Notes: generated from the sequence alone by a model not told the origin. A DNA stretch of 64,000 nucleotides from Vibrio mangrovi (GCF_024346955.1 NZ_AP024883.1:1054001-1118000), one strand, 5' to 3'. Positions 34,096-43,491 are shown, counted from the stretch's first letter. Numbers and translations are program-made.

Positions 34096-35307
34096 ATGAA
34101 ACGAGTTGTAATAACCGGTATGGGTATTGTTTCCAGTATCGGTAACAATGTCGAAGAAGTTCTGGCATCTCTGAAAGCTGGAAAGTCAGGTATTACAGCG
34201 TCTGAGCAATTCAAAGAGAAAGGTCTGCGCTCTCAGGTATGGGGTAATCTAAAGATCAATCCGGCAGAGCATATCGATCGCAAACAAATGCGGTTTATGG
34301 GTGATGCTGCTGCTTATGCCTATCTGTCGATGGAACAGGCCATTGCCGATGCCGGATTAACTCCGGAAATGGTTTCAAATGACCGTACCGGAATTGTTGC
34401 CGGTTCTGGTGGCGCATCGGCTCTGAACCAATCTCTTGCAATCGATACTCTGCGTGAAAAAGGTGTCAAACGTGTTGGACCTTATATGGTGACACGGACC
34501 ATGTCATCTACTGTTTCTGCGTGTCTGGCTACGCCATTTAAGATTCGGGGTGTTAATTACAGTATGAGCTCGGCATGTTCAACATCAGCACACTGTATTG
34601 GTCATGCAGCAGAGCTGATCCAGCTTGGTAAGCAAGATATTGTTTTTGCCGGCGGCGGTGAAGAACTGGATTGGACGATGACCATGATGTTTGATGCGAT
34701 GGGAGCACTATCGACTAAATATAATGATTCTCCGGATCTGGCTTCCCGCACATATGATGCGGACCGTGATGGATTCATCATTTCCGGCGGCGGCGGTATG
34801 GTTGTTGTTGAAGAACTGGAGCATGCTCTGGCTCGTGGTGCGACCATCTACGGTGAGATTGTCGGCTATGGTGCGACTTCTGACGGCTATGATATGGTTG
34901 CTCCTTCCGGCGAAGGTGCGGTGCGGTGTATGAAAATGGCGATGCAGAATGTTGATCAGGTCGATTACATCAACACTCATGGTACATCAACACCTGTCGG
35001 AGATGTGAAAGAACTGAATGCGATTCAGGAAGTATTCGGAGGTCATAGCCCTGCGATTTCAGCAACCAAAGCGATGACAGGTCATGCTTTGGGTGCTGCC
35101 GGGGTACATGAGGCGATCTATTCACTACTGATGTTGCATCATAACTTTGTTGCCCCAAGTGTTAACATCGAGAATCTGGACGAAGCTGCACAAGGACTGG
35201 ATATCGTAACAGAGACCAGAGAACAGGAACTGACAACAGTGATGTCTAACAGCTTTGGTTTCGGTGGTACAAATGCAACACTACTGATGCAAAAATATCA
35301 GGGGTAA
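34096..35307 (+). CDS. fabB: 3-oxoacyl-ACP synthase I (KAS I)
   Basis: A 403-residue condensing enzyme of fatty acid elongation, required for unsaturated fatty acids. Catalytic Cys161 in SMSSACSTSAHC, and the two active-site histidines in NTHGTSTPVGD and TKAMTGHALGAAG. Length equals the enterobacterial FabB. The neighbourhood mnmC-fabB is conserved in enterobacteria too. Confidence 0.97.
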   Translation: MKRVVITGMGIVSSIGNNVEEVLASLKAGKSGITASEQFKEKGLRSQVWGNLKINPAEHIDRKQMRFMGDAAAYAYLSMEQAIADAGLTPEMVSNDRTGIVAGSGGASALNQSLAIDTLREKGVKRVGPYMVTRTMSSTVSACLATPFKIRGVNYSMSSACSTSAHCIGHAAELIQLGKQDIVFAGGGEELDWTMTMMFDAMGALSTKYNDSPDLASRTYDADRDGFIISGGGGMVVVEELEHALARGATIYGEIVGYGATSDGYDMVAPSGEGAVRCMKMAMQNVDQVDYINTHGTSTPVGDVKELNAIQEVFGGHSPAISATKAMTGHALGAAGVHEAIYSLLMLHHNFVAPSVNIENLDEAAQGLDIVTETREQELTTVMSNSFGFGGTNATLLMQKYQG

Positions 35308-35414
35308 TCCTGATAGCAGCACATTGTTTTTCATCTGTTTTTACGGCAGTTTGTTATGCTGTGAGTTCAAACTAATGATGTGAAGTTGTGCGGTTTGTAT
35401 AAGTAATCATTCCA

Positions 35415-35444
35415 AATACCCGATGTTACATGACATCGGGTATT
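35415..35444 (+). terminator. hairpin between fabB and pdxB, probable fabB terminator
   Basis: Twelve perfect base pairs, AATACCCGATGT (35415-35426) with ACATCGGGTATT (35433-35444), 6-base loop. Only a weak T-rich tail (CTTGTTATAT) follows, so termination is likely but not certain. Confidence 0.6.
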
Positions 35445-35528
35445 CTTGTTATATGGTTCTGGGTATATAGAACCCCGTCCCGACTTTCTGTACAATCTCT
35501 CTTTATTTTGAAAAAGATGATTTCAGGT

Positions 35529-36662
35529 ATGAAAATCCTCATTGATGAGAATATGCCTTATGCTGAACAGCTATTCAGCCAATTAGGTGAAGTGATTCTA
35601 AAATCCGGACGTGATTTAACTGCTGATGATTTAGTGGATGTGGATGCTTTGATGATTCGCTCCGTTACGAAGGTCAATGATGCATTACTGCAAAAGGCCG
35701 ATAAGCTGAAATTTGTCGGTACTGCTACTGCGGGTATGGATCATGTGGATCAGAAGCTTTTGCAGGAACGGGGAATTTTCTTTACCGCAGCGCCGGGGTG
35801 CAACAAAGTTGGTGTTGCTGAATATGTATTCAGTGTCCTGATGGTTCTTGCACAACAGCAGGGTTTTTCTGTTTTTGACAAAACTGTAGGTATTGTCGGC
35901 GCCGGTCAGGTTGGTAGTTATCTTGCTAATTGTCTGCGTGGTATCGGGCTAAAAGTACTACTCAATGATCCGCCTAAAGAAGCTGAAGGTGATTCGCGCC
36001 AGTTTACTGAACTGGAAACACTGCTGGAAACGGCAGATGTGATTACGTTGCATACACCTTTGGTAAAAGATGGCGCATGGCCAACTTACCATCTGATTGA
36101 TGAACAGAGGCTGAACAACCTTCGGGCTGATCAGATATTGATCAACGCAGCACGGGGACCAATTGTTGACAATGCAGCACTGAAAAATCGTCTGCAACAG
36201 CAGGATGGTTTTACGGCAGTACTGGATGTGTTTGAGTTTGAGCCGGAAGTTGATATGACATTGTTGCCTCTGTTAGCCTTTGCTACTCCACATATTGCAG
36301 GCTACGGGCTGGAAGGCAAAGCGCGTGGGACAACCATGATTTTTAATAGTTATTGTACTTTTCTCGGCTATGATCTCTGGGCAAGCCCGAATAAACTCCT
36401 GCCTGTTGCGCCGGTCTCAGAAGTCTGTTTATCTCAGGCATGGGATGAAGCGACGTTGGTCAACCTGATTCATCTGGTTTATGACGTTCGTCGTGATGAT
36501 GCGCTGTTCAGAAGAGAAATCACCAAACCGGGAGCATTCGATGCTATGCGTAAATATTACTGGGATCGCCGTGAATACGGGGCGATTAAAGTAACCGGCC
36601 ATCAGGATTGTAATTTAAATCCGCTGTCAGAGTTAGGTTTTCAGATTGAGGTGACATCATGA
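35529..36662 (+). CDS. pdxB: 4-phosphoerythronate dehydrogenase PdxB
   Basis: A 377-residue NAD-dependent dehydrogenase of pyridoxal phosphate synthesis. MKILIDENMPYAEQLF matches the family start, so I use 35529 although the frame opens at 35430 inside the upstream hairpin. Rossmann motif VGIVGAGQVGSYLANCLRG; catalytic region INAARGPIVDN and TPHIAGYGLEGKARGT. The stop overlaps the start of asd (ATGA). Confidence 0.96.
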   Translation: MKILIDENMPYAEQLFSQLGEVILKSGRDLTADDLVDVDALMIRSVTKVNDALLQKADKLKFVGTATAGMDHVDQKLLQERGIFFTAAPGCNKVGVAEYVFSVLMVLAQQQGFSVFDKTVGIVGAGQVGSYLANCLRGIGLKVLLNDPPKEAEGDSRQFTELETLLETADVITLHTPLVKDGAWPTYHLIDEQRLNNLRADQILINAARGPIVDNAALKNRLQQQDGFTAVLDVFEFEPEVDMTLLPLLAFATPHIAGYGLEGKARGTTMIFNSYCTFLGYDLWASPNKLLPVAPVSEVCLSQAWDEATLVNLIHLVYDVRRDDALFRREITKPGAFDAMRKYYWDRREYGAIKVTGHQDCNLNPLSELGFQIEVTS

Positions 36663-37672
36663 GCCAAAAATTTAATGTCGTTATTTTAGGTGCCACCGGA
36701 GCTGTCGGTGAGACAATGATTGAAGTTCTTCAGGAGCGCCAGTTTCCTGTTGATGAGCTATTTTTGCTGGCCAGTGAGCGCAGTGAAGGGAAGACTTACC
36801 GTTTTAACGGTAAGTCGGTGCGTGTCCAGAATGTTGAAGATTTTGACTGGTCTCAGGCTCACATCGCACTCTTTTCTGCCGGAGGTTCTCTGTCAGAGCA
36901 ATGGGCACCAATTGCAGCAGATGCTGGTGTCGTTGTGATTGATAATACATCACAGTTCCGTTATGACTATGATGTTCCGTTGGTTGTCCCGGAAGTTAAT
37001 CCGGAAGCAATCGCAGAATTCCGTAACCGGAATATTATTGCCAATCCGAATTGTTCAACCATACAGATGTTGGTTGCGTTAAAGCCTATTCACGATGCGG
37101 TTGGTATTGACCGGATTAATGTTTCGACGTACCAGTCTGTTTCCGGAGCCGGAAAGCCCGGTGTGGATGAGTTAGCGGGACAAACAGCCAGACTGCTGAA
37201 TGGTGTTCCGGCGGAACCAAGTCAGTTCAGCCAGCAAATCGCATTCAATTGTATTCCTCAGATCGATGCATTCATGGATAACGGTTATACCCGTGAAGAG
37301 ATGAAGATGGTTTGGGAAACACAGAAAATCTTCAATGATGATTCGATTCAGGTGAATCCGACCTGTGTCCGGGTTCCGGTATTTTATGGTCATGCTGAAG
37401 CACTGCATGTTGAGACTCGTGCTCCGATTGATGCGGATCAGGTGACGGAATTGCTCCGGCAGGCTGAGAATATTGAAGTCTTCAGTGGCGAAGATTTTCC
37501 GACTCAGGTCAGAGATGCGGGTGGTCAGGATAAAGTTTTTGTTGGCAGGATCCGCAACGATATTAGCCATCATCAGGGAATTAATCTCTGGGTTGTTGCT
37601 GATAATGTCCGTAAAGGCGCAGCAACTAATGCGGTGCAGATTGCAGAAGTTCTGGTTCGGGATTATCTGTAA
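36659..37672 (+). CDS. asd: aspartate-semialdehyde dehydrogenase
   Basis: A 337-residue dehydrogenase making aspartate semialdehyde for Lys, Met, Thr and diaminopimelate. Nucleotide motif ILGATGAVGETMIEVL; catalytic cysteine in IIANPNCSTIQMLVALKPI. It sits four bases into pdxB, where E. coli has usg, a paralogue. The intact catalytic cysteine points to a working enzyme. V. cholerae has two asd genes, so a second copy may exist outside this window. Confidence 0.9.
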   Translation: MSQKFNVVILGATGAVGETMIEVLQERQFPVDELFLLASERSEGKTYRFNGKSVRVQNVEDFDWSQAHIALFSAGGSLSEQWAPIAADAGVVVIDNTSQFRYDYDVPLVVPEVNPEAIAEFRNRNIIANPNCSTIQMLVALKPIHDAVGIDRINVSTYQSVSGAGKPGVDELAGQTARLLNGVPAEPSQFSQQIAFNCIPQIDAFMDNGYTREEMKMVWETQKIFNDDSIQVNPTCVRVPVFYGHAEALHVETRAPIDADQVTELLRQAENIEVFSGEDFPTQVRDAGGQDKVFVGRIRNDISHHQGINLWVVADNVRKGAATNAVQIAEVLVRDYL

Positions 37673-37691
37673 TTCAAGTTCATGAACGGAT

Positions 37692-37722
37692 AAAAAAACC
37701 ACCGACTTGTCGGTGGTTTTTC
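37692..37722. terminator. bidirectional terminator between asd and fur
   Basis: Stem ACCACCGA (37698-37705) with TCGGTGGT (37710-37717), extended on both sides by A and T runs, with a CTTG loop. It suits both convergent genes. Confidence 0.92.
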
Positions 37723-37725
37723 TTT

Positions 37726-38175
37726 TTAAATCTTGCGCTTATGAACACTTGGATCTTGTTTACAGTTTCCTTCACCACATTTGCCATAAAGATAAAGGCT
37801 ATGGTTGGTGAGCTGCACATTATATTGAGCCGCAATTTCTTTTTGACGTTCTTCAATCACTTCATCAGAGAATTCAATCACTTCGCCGCAATCAAGGCAG
37901 ACAAGGTGATCGTGGTGATGCTGGGTTGAGAGTTCAAATACAGATTTACCACCTTCAAAATGATGGCGGGTAACGATACCGGCATCGTCAAACTGGTTAA
38001 GGACACGATAAACGGTAGCCAGACCGATCTCTTCACCGAGATCAATCAATTTTTTATACAGTTCTTCGGCACTAATGTGCTGGCACTCTGGCTGCTGCAA
38101 AACTTCGAGAATTTTTAACCGGGGAAGAGTGACCTTCAGGCCCGCATCCTTAAGCGCTTGGTTGTTATCAGACAT
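37726..38175 (-). CDS. fur: ferric uptake regulator Fur
   Basis: A 149-residue iron-sensing repressor. N-terminal winged helix (LKDAGLKVTLPRLKILEVLQ; ATVYRVLNQFDDAGIV) and C-terminal metal-binding dimer domain with HHHDH (86-90) and Cys93/Cys96 (LVCLDCGEV). It probably acts on the Fur-box-like site before feoA in this window. fldA lies upstream on the same strand, 268 bases away. Confidence 0.98.
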   Translation of the reverse strand: MSDNNQALKDAGLKVTLPRLKILEVLQQPECQHISAEELYKKLIDLGEEIGLATVYRVLNQFDDAGIVTRHHFEGGKSVFELSTQHHHDHLVCLDCGEVIEFSDEVIEERQKEIAAQYNVQLTNHSLYLYGKCGEGNCKQDPSVHKRKI

Positions 38176-38373
38176 ATATTTTCCTGTTGATGATCTGCAT
38201 CAGTAACAGAGTTTCATTATTTGAATTATTATAGGTTAGTCATCGCAAACAATAAACCACTAACTTTTAAAGGGTATTACTCCTTTATAGGTAGACAGCG
38301 GTATCTGCAATTCTTTCCATATATAAATGCGAGTGATAACTGTACTTTATAAGATCCATCAACAAATAAAAAG

Positions 38374-38407
38374 ACCTGAACTGTCAAAGCTCTCCTGAAG
38401 GTCAGGT
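38374..38407 (-). terminator. possible terminator after fldA
   Basis: Read on the minus strand, ACCTGA (38407-38402) pairs with TCAGGT (38379-38374), followed by CTTTTTATTTG. The 22-base loop is long but holds an inner CCTTCAGGAG element. Confidence 0.5.
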
Positions 38408-38443
38408 GCCTATTGAGTGATCAGATCTTTTTATCTATTAAAA

Positions 38444-38971
38444 TCAGTCTTCTAGCTCTGAAAGACACATTTCATCGTAAATCTGATTCACCCAACGGTT
38501 CACCCGATCTTCGGTCAGCTCCGGCTGACGGTCTTCATCGATACATAAACCAACGAAATGATTCTCATCAACAAGTGCTTTTGAGGCTTCAAATTCATAG
38601 CCTTCGGTTGGCCAGTAACCAATGACGGTTGCCCCTTTACTTTCGACGATATCCCGGATAGTACCCATCGCATCACAGAAGTACTCAGCGTAGTCTTCCT
38701 GATCGCCACAGCCGAAAAGTGCAACCAGTTTGGTGGAAAAGTCGATGCCTTCCAGTTCCGGGAAAAAGTCATCCCAGTCACATTGCGCTTCACCATAGTA
38801 CCAGGTTGGGATACCAAATAGCAGCAGGTCAAAATTGTCGATGTCCTCTTTACTGCTTTTTGCAATATCCTGAACATGAACCAGTTTTGTACCGAGTTGC
38901 TTTTGGATCATTTTTGCAACGGCTTCAGTATTACCTGTATCACTTCCAAAGAAGATACCTACACTTGCCAT
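38444..38971 (-). CDS. fldA: flavodoxin I
   Basis: A 175-residue long-chain flavodoxin, a one-electron carrier for enzymes such as biotin synthase and IspG/IspH. FMN phosphate loop GSDTGNTEAVA (9-19) and the isoalloxazine-binding TWYYGEAQCDWDDF and GDQEDYAEYFCDA regions are intact. The gene pair fur-fldA is conserved in enterobacteria. The 278 bases before it (38972-39249) hold no gene I can support, only a GAGCCAG/CTGGCTGCTC hairpin. Confidence 0.96.
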   Translation of the reverse strand: MASVGIFFGSDTGNTEAVAKMIQKQLGTKLVHVQDIAKSSKEDIDNFDLLLFGIPTWYYGEAQCDWDDFFPELEGIDFSTKLVALFGCGDQEDYAEYFCDAMGTIRDIVESKGATVIGYWPTEGYEFEASKALVDENHFVGLCIDEDRQPELTEDRVNRWVNQIYDEMCLSELED

Positions 38972-39249
38972 AAAATCATTACCCTATATATATTTGTCGT
39001 CTACTTATGGGATGGAATCCTGAACATTTATCTCCGCATTATCCCTATCACGATTCAACACGGTGTCACGTTATCTGGATCGGGCTCATCAGTAGGTTCG
39101 TCTTTGTATGACGGAAGTTTCCTGAGCCAGCATTGTTCTGGCTGCTCAGACATGCAGGCGCTGCTGCTCCATCCCTATGATGATTGCGCGAACTATACCA
39201 TTGTTATTTGTTAAAGTTAATGCACACAACAGCCGACGGCTGATAAACA

Positions 39250-40023
39250 CTACCCGACACTCAGTAAAAATTTACGGATGATTCTCAATACATCCTGAGG
39301 CTTTTCCGCATGGAGCCAATGTCCGGTGTTTGCAACAATATGGGCTTTTGCCTGCGGAAATTGTTCCAGAATCGGAGCCTGAGCTTCCGGGCTGATATAG
39401 TCAGAGTTGGCTCCTTTCAAAAATAGCGTAGGCATTTGTACCGCCTGAATGGGTTGCCAGTCAAGAATATGTTCGTAATTGTTGTACAGAGCTTCAACCT
39501 GAAAACGCCATGTCATTCTGTCACCATCTTTATATAAAGATTTGCCTAAAAATTGTCTGACAGATTCCATTTCAATATGCTGGGCGAGTAACTGCATTGC
39601 AGTTTCTCTGTTTGATGGGTGTTGCTCCAAAACAGAAAATAATCCGGCAAAAACGTTATCGTGGTGACGTTCACGGTATTTCAGTGGTGCAATATCCATC
39701 ACAACCAATTCACGGACTAGTGCCGGCTCTGTTGCTGCCAGTTTCATGGCAACTTTTCCTCCCATGGAATGACCGATTAACGTGACTGGTGGCAGATGAA
39801 GAGACCGAAGCAGTCTGGCAACATCTTCAGCCATCAGTTCATAATTGTGCTCTGGCGATTGAAAAGAGAGCCCATGGTTTCTTAAATCGGGGCGGATGAC
39901 CTGATAATCATTTTTCAAATCACGGGCCAGCAAGCCAAGGTTATCCAGGTTGCCGAACAATCCGTGTAGCAGGACAAGCGGTGGTCCATCCCCTTCAATT
40001 TTATAGTGAAGTTGTGCAGACAT
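39250..40023 (-). CDS. ybfF: alpha/beta hydrolase, YbfF-type esterase
   Basis: A 257-residue alpha/beta hydrolase. Nucleophile elbow GHSMGGK (IGHSMGG, about 89-95), oxyanion region LVLLHGLFGNLDN, and C-terminal catalytic His in NTGHWLHAEKP. E. coli YbfF hydrolyses short acyl esters and acyl-CoA in vitro; the natural substrate is unknown. Divergent from seqA, as in E. coli; the ybfE gene found there is absent. Confidence 0.92.
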   Translation of the reverse strand: MSAQLHYKIEGDGPPLVLLHGLFGNLDNLGLLARDLKNDYQVIRPDLRNHGLSFQSPEHNYELMAEDVARLLRSLHLPPVTLIGHSMGGKVAMKLAATEPALVRELVVMDIAPLKYRERHHDNVFAGLFSVLEQHPSNRETAMQLLAQHIEMESVRQFLGKSLYKDGDRMTWRFQVEALYNNYEHILDWQPIQAVQMPTLFLKGANSDYISPEAQAPILEQFPQAKAHIVANTGHWLHAEKPQDVLRIIRKFLLSVG

Positions 40024-40114
40024 TTTCTCTGTTTGTATTGGGTTTATCGTGGTGTATCGTAAAAGATCTCGCTATAATCCCAAAGAGTTTAAACATAGAG
40101 ATTGTGAAAAGCGA

Positions 40115-40693
40115 ATGAAAACAATTGAGGTTGACGAGGAATTATACCGTTACATTGCAAGTCAGACATGCCATATCGGTGAAAGTGCATCGGATATCTT
40201 ACGCCGGTTGTTGAATGTCGATGGTCAGGAGAGTCCGTCCCAGCCTGTTTCTCACGAGGTTCAGTCAGCAGAACTGTCTGATGAACCGGTGCAGCCTGTT
40301 CATCAGGGCATTGTCGTTAGCAAAGATGCTGGAAGAGAACCACAATTATCAGGTGTTCAGATGATTCGTGAGTTGCTGATTTCCGATGAATTTGCAGCTC
40401 AGAAAAAAGTCATAGACCGTTTTATGCTGGTGCTTTCTACCCTGTATAGTATCGATTCGGTCAGCTTCTCCGAAGCTATGCAGGTCAAAGGCCGGAAGCG
40501 GGTCTATTTTGCCGATAATGAACAGACCTTACTGGAAAGCGGCAACACGACTAAACCGAAAGCGATCCCAAATACACCTTTCTGGGTGATTACCAACAAT
40601 AATACCAGCCGTAAACAGCAGATGATCGAACAGGTGATGGTTCGGATGAACTTCCCTTCAGATCTTATCGATAAAGTAACGCTTTCGATTTAA
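40115..40693 (+). CDS. seqA: replication initiation negative modulator SeqA
   Basis: A 192-residue protein that binds hemimethylated GATC and sequesters new origins. The N-terminal oligomerisation segment MKTIEVDEELYRYIASQT marks the start at 40115 (the frame opens at 40049). The C-terminal DNA-binding domain includes RVYFADNEQTLLESGNTTK and PFWVITNNNTSRKQQM. A variable Ser/Gln/Val linker lies between. 115 bases before pgm, with a terminator between. Confidence 0.96.
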   Translation: MKTIEVDEELYRYIASQTCHIGESASDILRRLLNVDGQESPSQPVSHEVQSAELSDEPVQPVHQGIVVSKDAGREPQLSGVQMIRELLISDEFAAQKKVIDRFMLVLSTLYSIDSVSFSEAMQVKGRKRVYFADNEQTLLESGNTTKPKAIPNTPFWVITNNNTSRKQQMIEQVMVRMNFPSDLIDKVTLSI

Positions 40694-40705
40694 ATGAAAT
40701 TTTAC

Positions 40706-40736
40706 AGCCTCATCACATCCGATGGGGCTTTTTTTC
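40706..40736 (+). terminator. intrinsic terminator after seqA
   Basis: Nine-pair stem AGCCTCATC (40706-40714) with GATGGGGCT (40721-40729), one G-T pair, then a T run. Confidence 0.85.
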
Positions 40737-40808
40737 TTATATCTGAGACACCGTTCTTTGAAATACTGTGATTTTAGATAACTGTTATTTTGAAACCAAG
40801 GATGTCAT

Positions 40809-42452
40809 ATGGCTATTCACCCTAGAGCAGGACAACAAGCACAACACGAAGATTTGCAAAATATCCCGGTTCTTGTATCTGATTATTACCGTCTTAAACC
40901 CAATGCTGCCGAAAAGGCGCATAAAGTAGAGTTTGGAACTTCAGGTCACCGGGGAACTTCCGGTAAGTCTTCATTCAATGAAAATCATATTCTGGCAATT
41001 ACTCAGGCAATTGCGGAAGTCAGGCACCAGTCAGGTATAAATGGTCCTGTTTTTGTCGGGAAGGACACGCATGCCCTGTCCGAGTCCGCATTTTCAAGTG
41101 TTGTTGAGGTTCTGATAGCCAATGGCGTTCAGGTGATTGCTCAGGCTGATAATGGTTATACGCCGACACCGGGGGTTTCCCACGCAATTCTGACTTATAA
41201 CCGTGAACATGAACAAAAAGCGGACGGAATAGTTATTACTCCGTCTCATAATCCGCCACAGGATGGCGGGATAAAATATAACCCACCTCATGGTGGTCCG
41301 GCTGAAGGTGCTGTAACTCAGGCGATTGAAGATCGGGCCAATGAGATCATTGCTACAGAGATGGCAGCTGTTAAACAGATGCCGTTACAGGAAGCGATGG
41401 CATCTGAGCTCTATGTTGAACGGGATTTAGTGACACCGTATGTTGATGATCTGATCAATGTGATTGATATTCCCGCAATTCAGAAGGCAAGCCTGAAAAT
41501 TGGTGTGGATCCACTAGGCGGAAGCGGTATCGAGTACTGGCGGAAAATTGCGGTGACCTACGGACTGAATCTGCATCTGGTTAATGAGGCGGTTGATCCG
41601 ACTTTTCAGTTTATGTCTCTGGATAAGGATGGTGTGATCCGGATGGATTGCTCATCTCCGTATGCTATGGCGGGATTACTGGCCCTGAAAGATGAGTATG
41701 ACCTTGCATTCGGCAATGACCCTGATTATGACCGTCATGGCATTGTGACACCGAAAGGGTTGATGAATCCGAATCACTTTCTTGCTGTCTGTATTGATTA
41801 TTTATATCGCCATCGTGAGTGGAAAGCAGATGTTGCGGTCGGCAAGACACTGGTTTCCAGTGCGTTGATCGATCGGGTTGTTGCCGATCTTGGCCGGGAG
41901 CTGTGTGAAGTTCCGGTTGGCTTTAAGTGGTTCGTTGATGGGCTGCTTTCCGGACAGTTTGGCTTTGGTGGAGAAGAAAGTGCAGGTGCATCTTTCCTGA
42001 GATTCGATGGAACGCCATGGGCGACAGATAAAGATGGCATAATTCTTTGCTTGCTGGCTGCTGAGATCACGGCAGTGACCGGGAAAAATCCCCAGCAGTA
42101 TTATGAAGAGCTGGCCGCAAAGCATGGTGAATCAAAATACAGCCGTCTTCAGGCAGTTGCAACTGGTCCGCAGAAAGATGTACTGAAAAAACTGTCTCCG
42201 GAAATGGTTTCTGCTCAGACTCTGGCCGGAGATCCGATTACGGCAAGGCTGACCCATGCACCGGGAAATGGTGCAGCTATCGGTGGACTAAAAGTGACGA
42301 CGGAATTTGGCTGGTTTGCAGCACGTCCATCCGGAACTGAAGATATTTATAAGATTTACTGTGAGAGTTTTAAAGGTGAAGAACACCTCAAACAGATCGA
42401 ATCGGAAGCTCAGGATATCGTTAATCAAGTTTTTGCCGATGCAGGTGTCTAG
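40809..42452 (+). CDS. pgm: phosphoglucomutase
   Basis: A 547-residue phosphoglucomutase converting glucose-1-P and glucose-6-P. Active serine Ser146 in VITPSHNPPQDGG, Mg-binding GNDPDYDRHG, sugar-binding GGEESAGASF and the phosphate loop AARPSGTED. Normal length. seqA-pgm is a conserved pair in enterobacteria. Confidence 0.97.
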   Translation: MAIHPRAGQQAQHEDLQNIPVLVSDYYRLKPNAAEKAHKVEFGTSGHRGTSGKSSFNENHILAITQAIAEVRHQSGINGPVFVGKDTHALSESAFSSVVEVLIANGVQVIAQADNGYTPTPGVSHAILTYNREHEQKADGIVITPSHNPPQDGGIKYNPPHGGPAEGAVTQAIEDRANEIIATEMAAVKQMPLQEAMASELYVERDLVTPYVDDLINVIDIPAIQKASLKIGVDPLGGSGIEYWRKIAVTYGLNLHLVNEAVDPTFQFMSLDKDGVIRMDCSSPYAMAGLLALKDEYDLAFGNDPDYDRHGIVTPKGLMNPNHFLAVCIDYLYRHREWKADVAVGKTLVSSALIDRVVADLGRELCEVPVGFKWFVDGLLSGQFGFGGEESAGASFLRFDGTPWATDKDGIILCLLAAEITAVTGKNPQQYYEELAAKHGESKYSRLQAVATGPQKDVLKKLSPEMVSAQTLAGDPITARLTHAPGNGAAIGGLKVTTEFGWFAARPSGTEDIYKIYCESFKGEEHLKQIESEAQDIVNQVFADAGV

Positions 42453-42482
42453 TTTTAATCTGTATTTATATCAATAAGATAC

Positions 42483-42514
42483 AAGGGAGTGCTTCGGCAC
42501 TCCCTTTGTTTTTC
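42483..42514 (+). terminator. intrinsic terminator after pgm
   Basis: Ten-base-pair stem AAGGGAGTGC (42483-42492) with GCACTCCCTT (42497-42506), TTCG loop, then TGTTTTT. Confidence 0.9.
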
Positions 42515-42674
42515 CCGAAATCAAACCTTCCTCAGAAAAATGCAATTTATTTATGAGTCTTTGTTCATATTTGCTGCACTGCATTATATTCTCATCGGTG
42601 ATGAGCAAATTATGCTCAGTTATATAGGTAAAAAAATAAAGTCTGTTGTATATACACCAATAGAGGATAACTAA

Positions 42675-43379
42675 ATGAAACGTATCAAATGGCTAGGAAT
42701 ATTGTTAGCAGCACTGTTTGTTTCAAACGCATACAGTGCAAACTGGTCGAGTTGCGACCGGTGGGGAACTTATAACAATAACGGCTACACGCTATATAAC
42801 AATATCTGGGGACAGGGAGCCGGAACTCAATGCATGTGGGTGAACTCTTATAACAACTGGGGCGTCTGGGCACAGCATCCGAATACCGGAGGAATCAAAT
42901 CTTATCCGAATGTATCTTTTGAGCAAAATATCCGGGTCAGCCGGCTGAATACCTGCCGCAGTACCTTCCAGATTGATGTTCCATCGTCCGGTGCTTACTC
43001 TGCCGACTATGATCTCTGGTATGACAACCACAGTTACGAAGTGATGTTATGGATGAATTATCGTGGTGACGTTGCGCCGATTTCTTATAACTATGATGCC
43101 TATGGACGCCCGGTTGCAGCATACACCAATGTTCGTCTTGGCGGACATACATGGAATGTTTATCGTGGCAGTAACAATGTTAATGAAGTTTTCTCTTTTG
43201 TGCGTACCAGTAACACTCGTTCAGGCACCGTTGATATTGCTGCAATTTCAAAATGGATTCGTTCAAGAGGCTGGTTTGGCGATGCAAATCTGCACCAGAT
43301 TCAGTTTGGGTTTGAAATAACATCTTCTGCTAATGGTGAAGATTTCCGGGTAGGTAACTATTCATTATCTTGTTATTAA
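42675..43379 (+). CDS. secreted GH12-type glycoside hydrolase (endoglucanase/xyloglucanase-like)
   Basis: A 234-residue protein with a Sec signal peptide (about 1-22, ending SNAYSA) and a beta-rich domain matching glycoside hydrolase family 12, which cleaves beta-1,4-glucan or xyloglucan. The expected nucleophile is Glu122 in SYEVMLWMNYRGDVAPI; the acid/base is Glu214 in IQFGFEITSS. Four cysteines (27, 53, 94, 233) could form disulfides. It has a GAGG site before the ATG and its own transcription unit between pgm and a VOC gene. Such a gene is not part of the conserved gene order I know here, so it is probably an accessory gene. The substrate is not known. Confidence 0.8.
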   Translation: MKRIKWLGILLAALFVSNAYSANWSSCDRWGTYNNNGYTLYNNIWGQGAGTQCMWVNSYNNWGVWAQHPNTGGIKSYPNVSFEQNIRVSRLNTCRSTFQIDVPSSGAYSADYDLWYDNHSYEVMLWMNYRGDVAPISYNYDAYGRPVAAYTNVRLGGHTWNVYRGSNNVNEVFSFVRTSNTRSGTVDIAAISKWIRSRGWFGDANLHQIQFGFEITSSANGEDFRVGNYSLSCY

Positions 43380-43433
43380 GAATTTCTGTTATTCAGAATT
43401 CTAGTTATTAAAAAACAGTTATCAGAACGGTTA

Positions 43434-43466
43434 AACCATACTGACCAGGTTTTGGTCAGTATGGTT
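43434..43466. terminator. hairpin after the GH12 gene
   Basis: Thirteen perfect base pairs, AACCATACTGACC (43434-43446) with GGTCAGTATGGTT (43454-43466). There is only a weak T tail on the plus strand; it may act for both convergent genes. Confidence 0.65.
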
Positions 43467-43491
43467 ATCTCTGTTCTATAAAATGAACTGA

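Noticed and set aside
38176..38373. Fur box before fur
   Set aside because: Only weak A/T-rich resemblance (TTTCATTATTTGAATTATTA region); not good enough to call.
38876..39214. 112-codon plus-strand frame between fldA and ybfF
   Set aside because: Begins inside fldA, no recognisable domain, unusual Ser/Cys-rich composition.
42489..42674. 61-codon frame just upstream of the GH12 gene
   Set aside because: Starts inside the pgm terminator and contains the GH12 promoter region.
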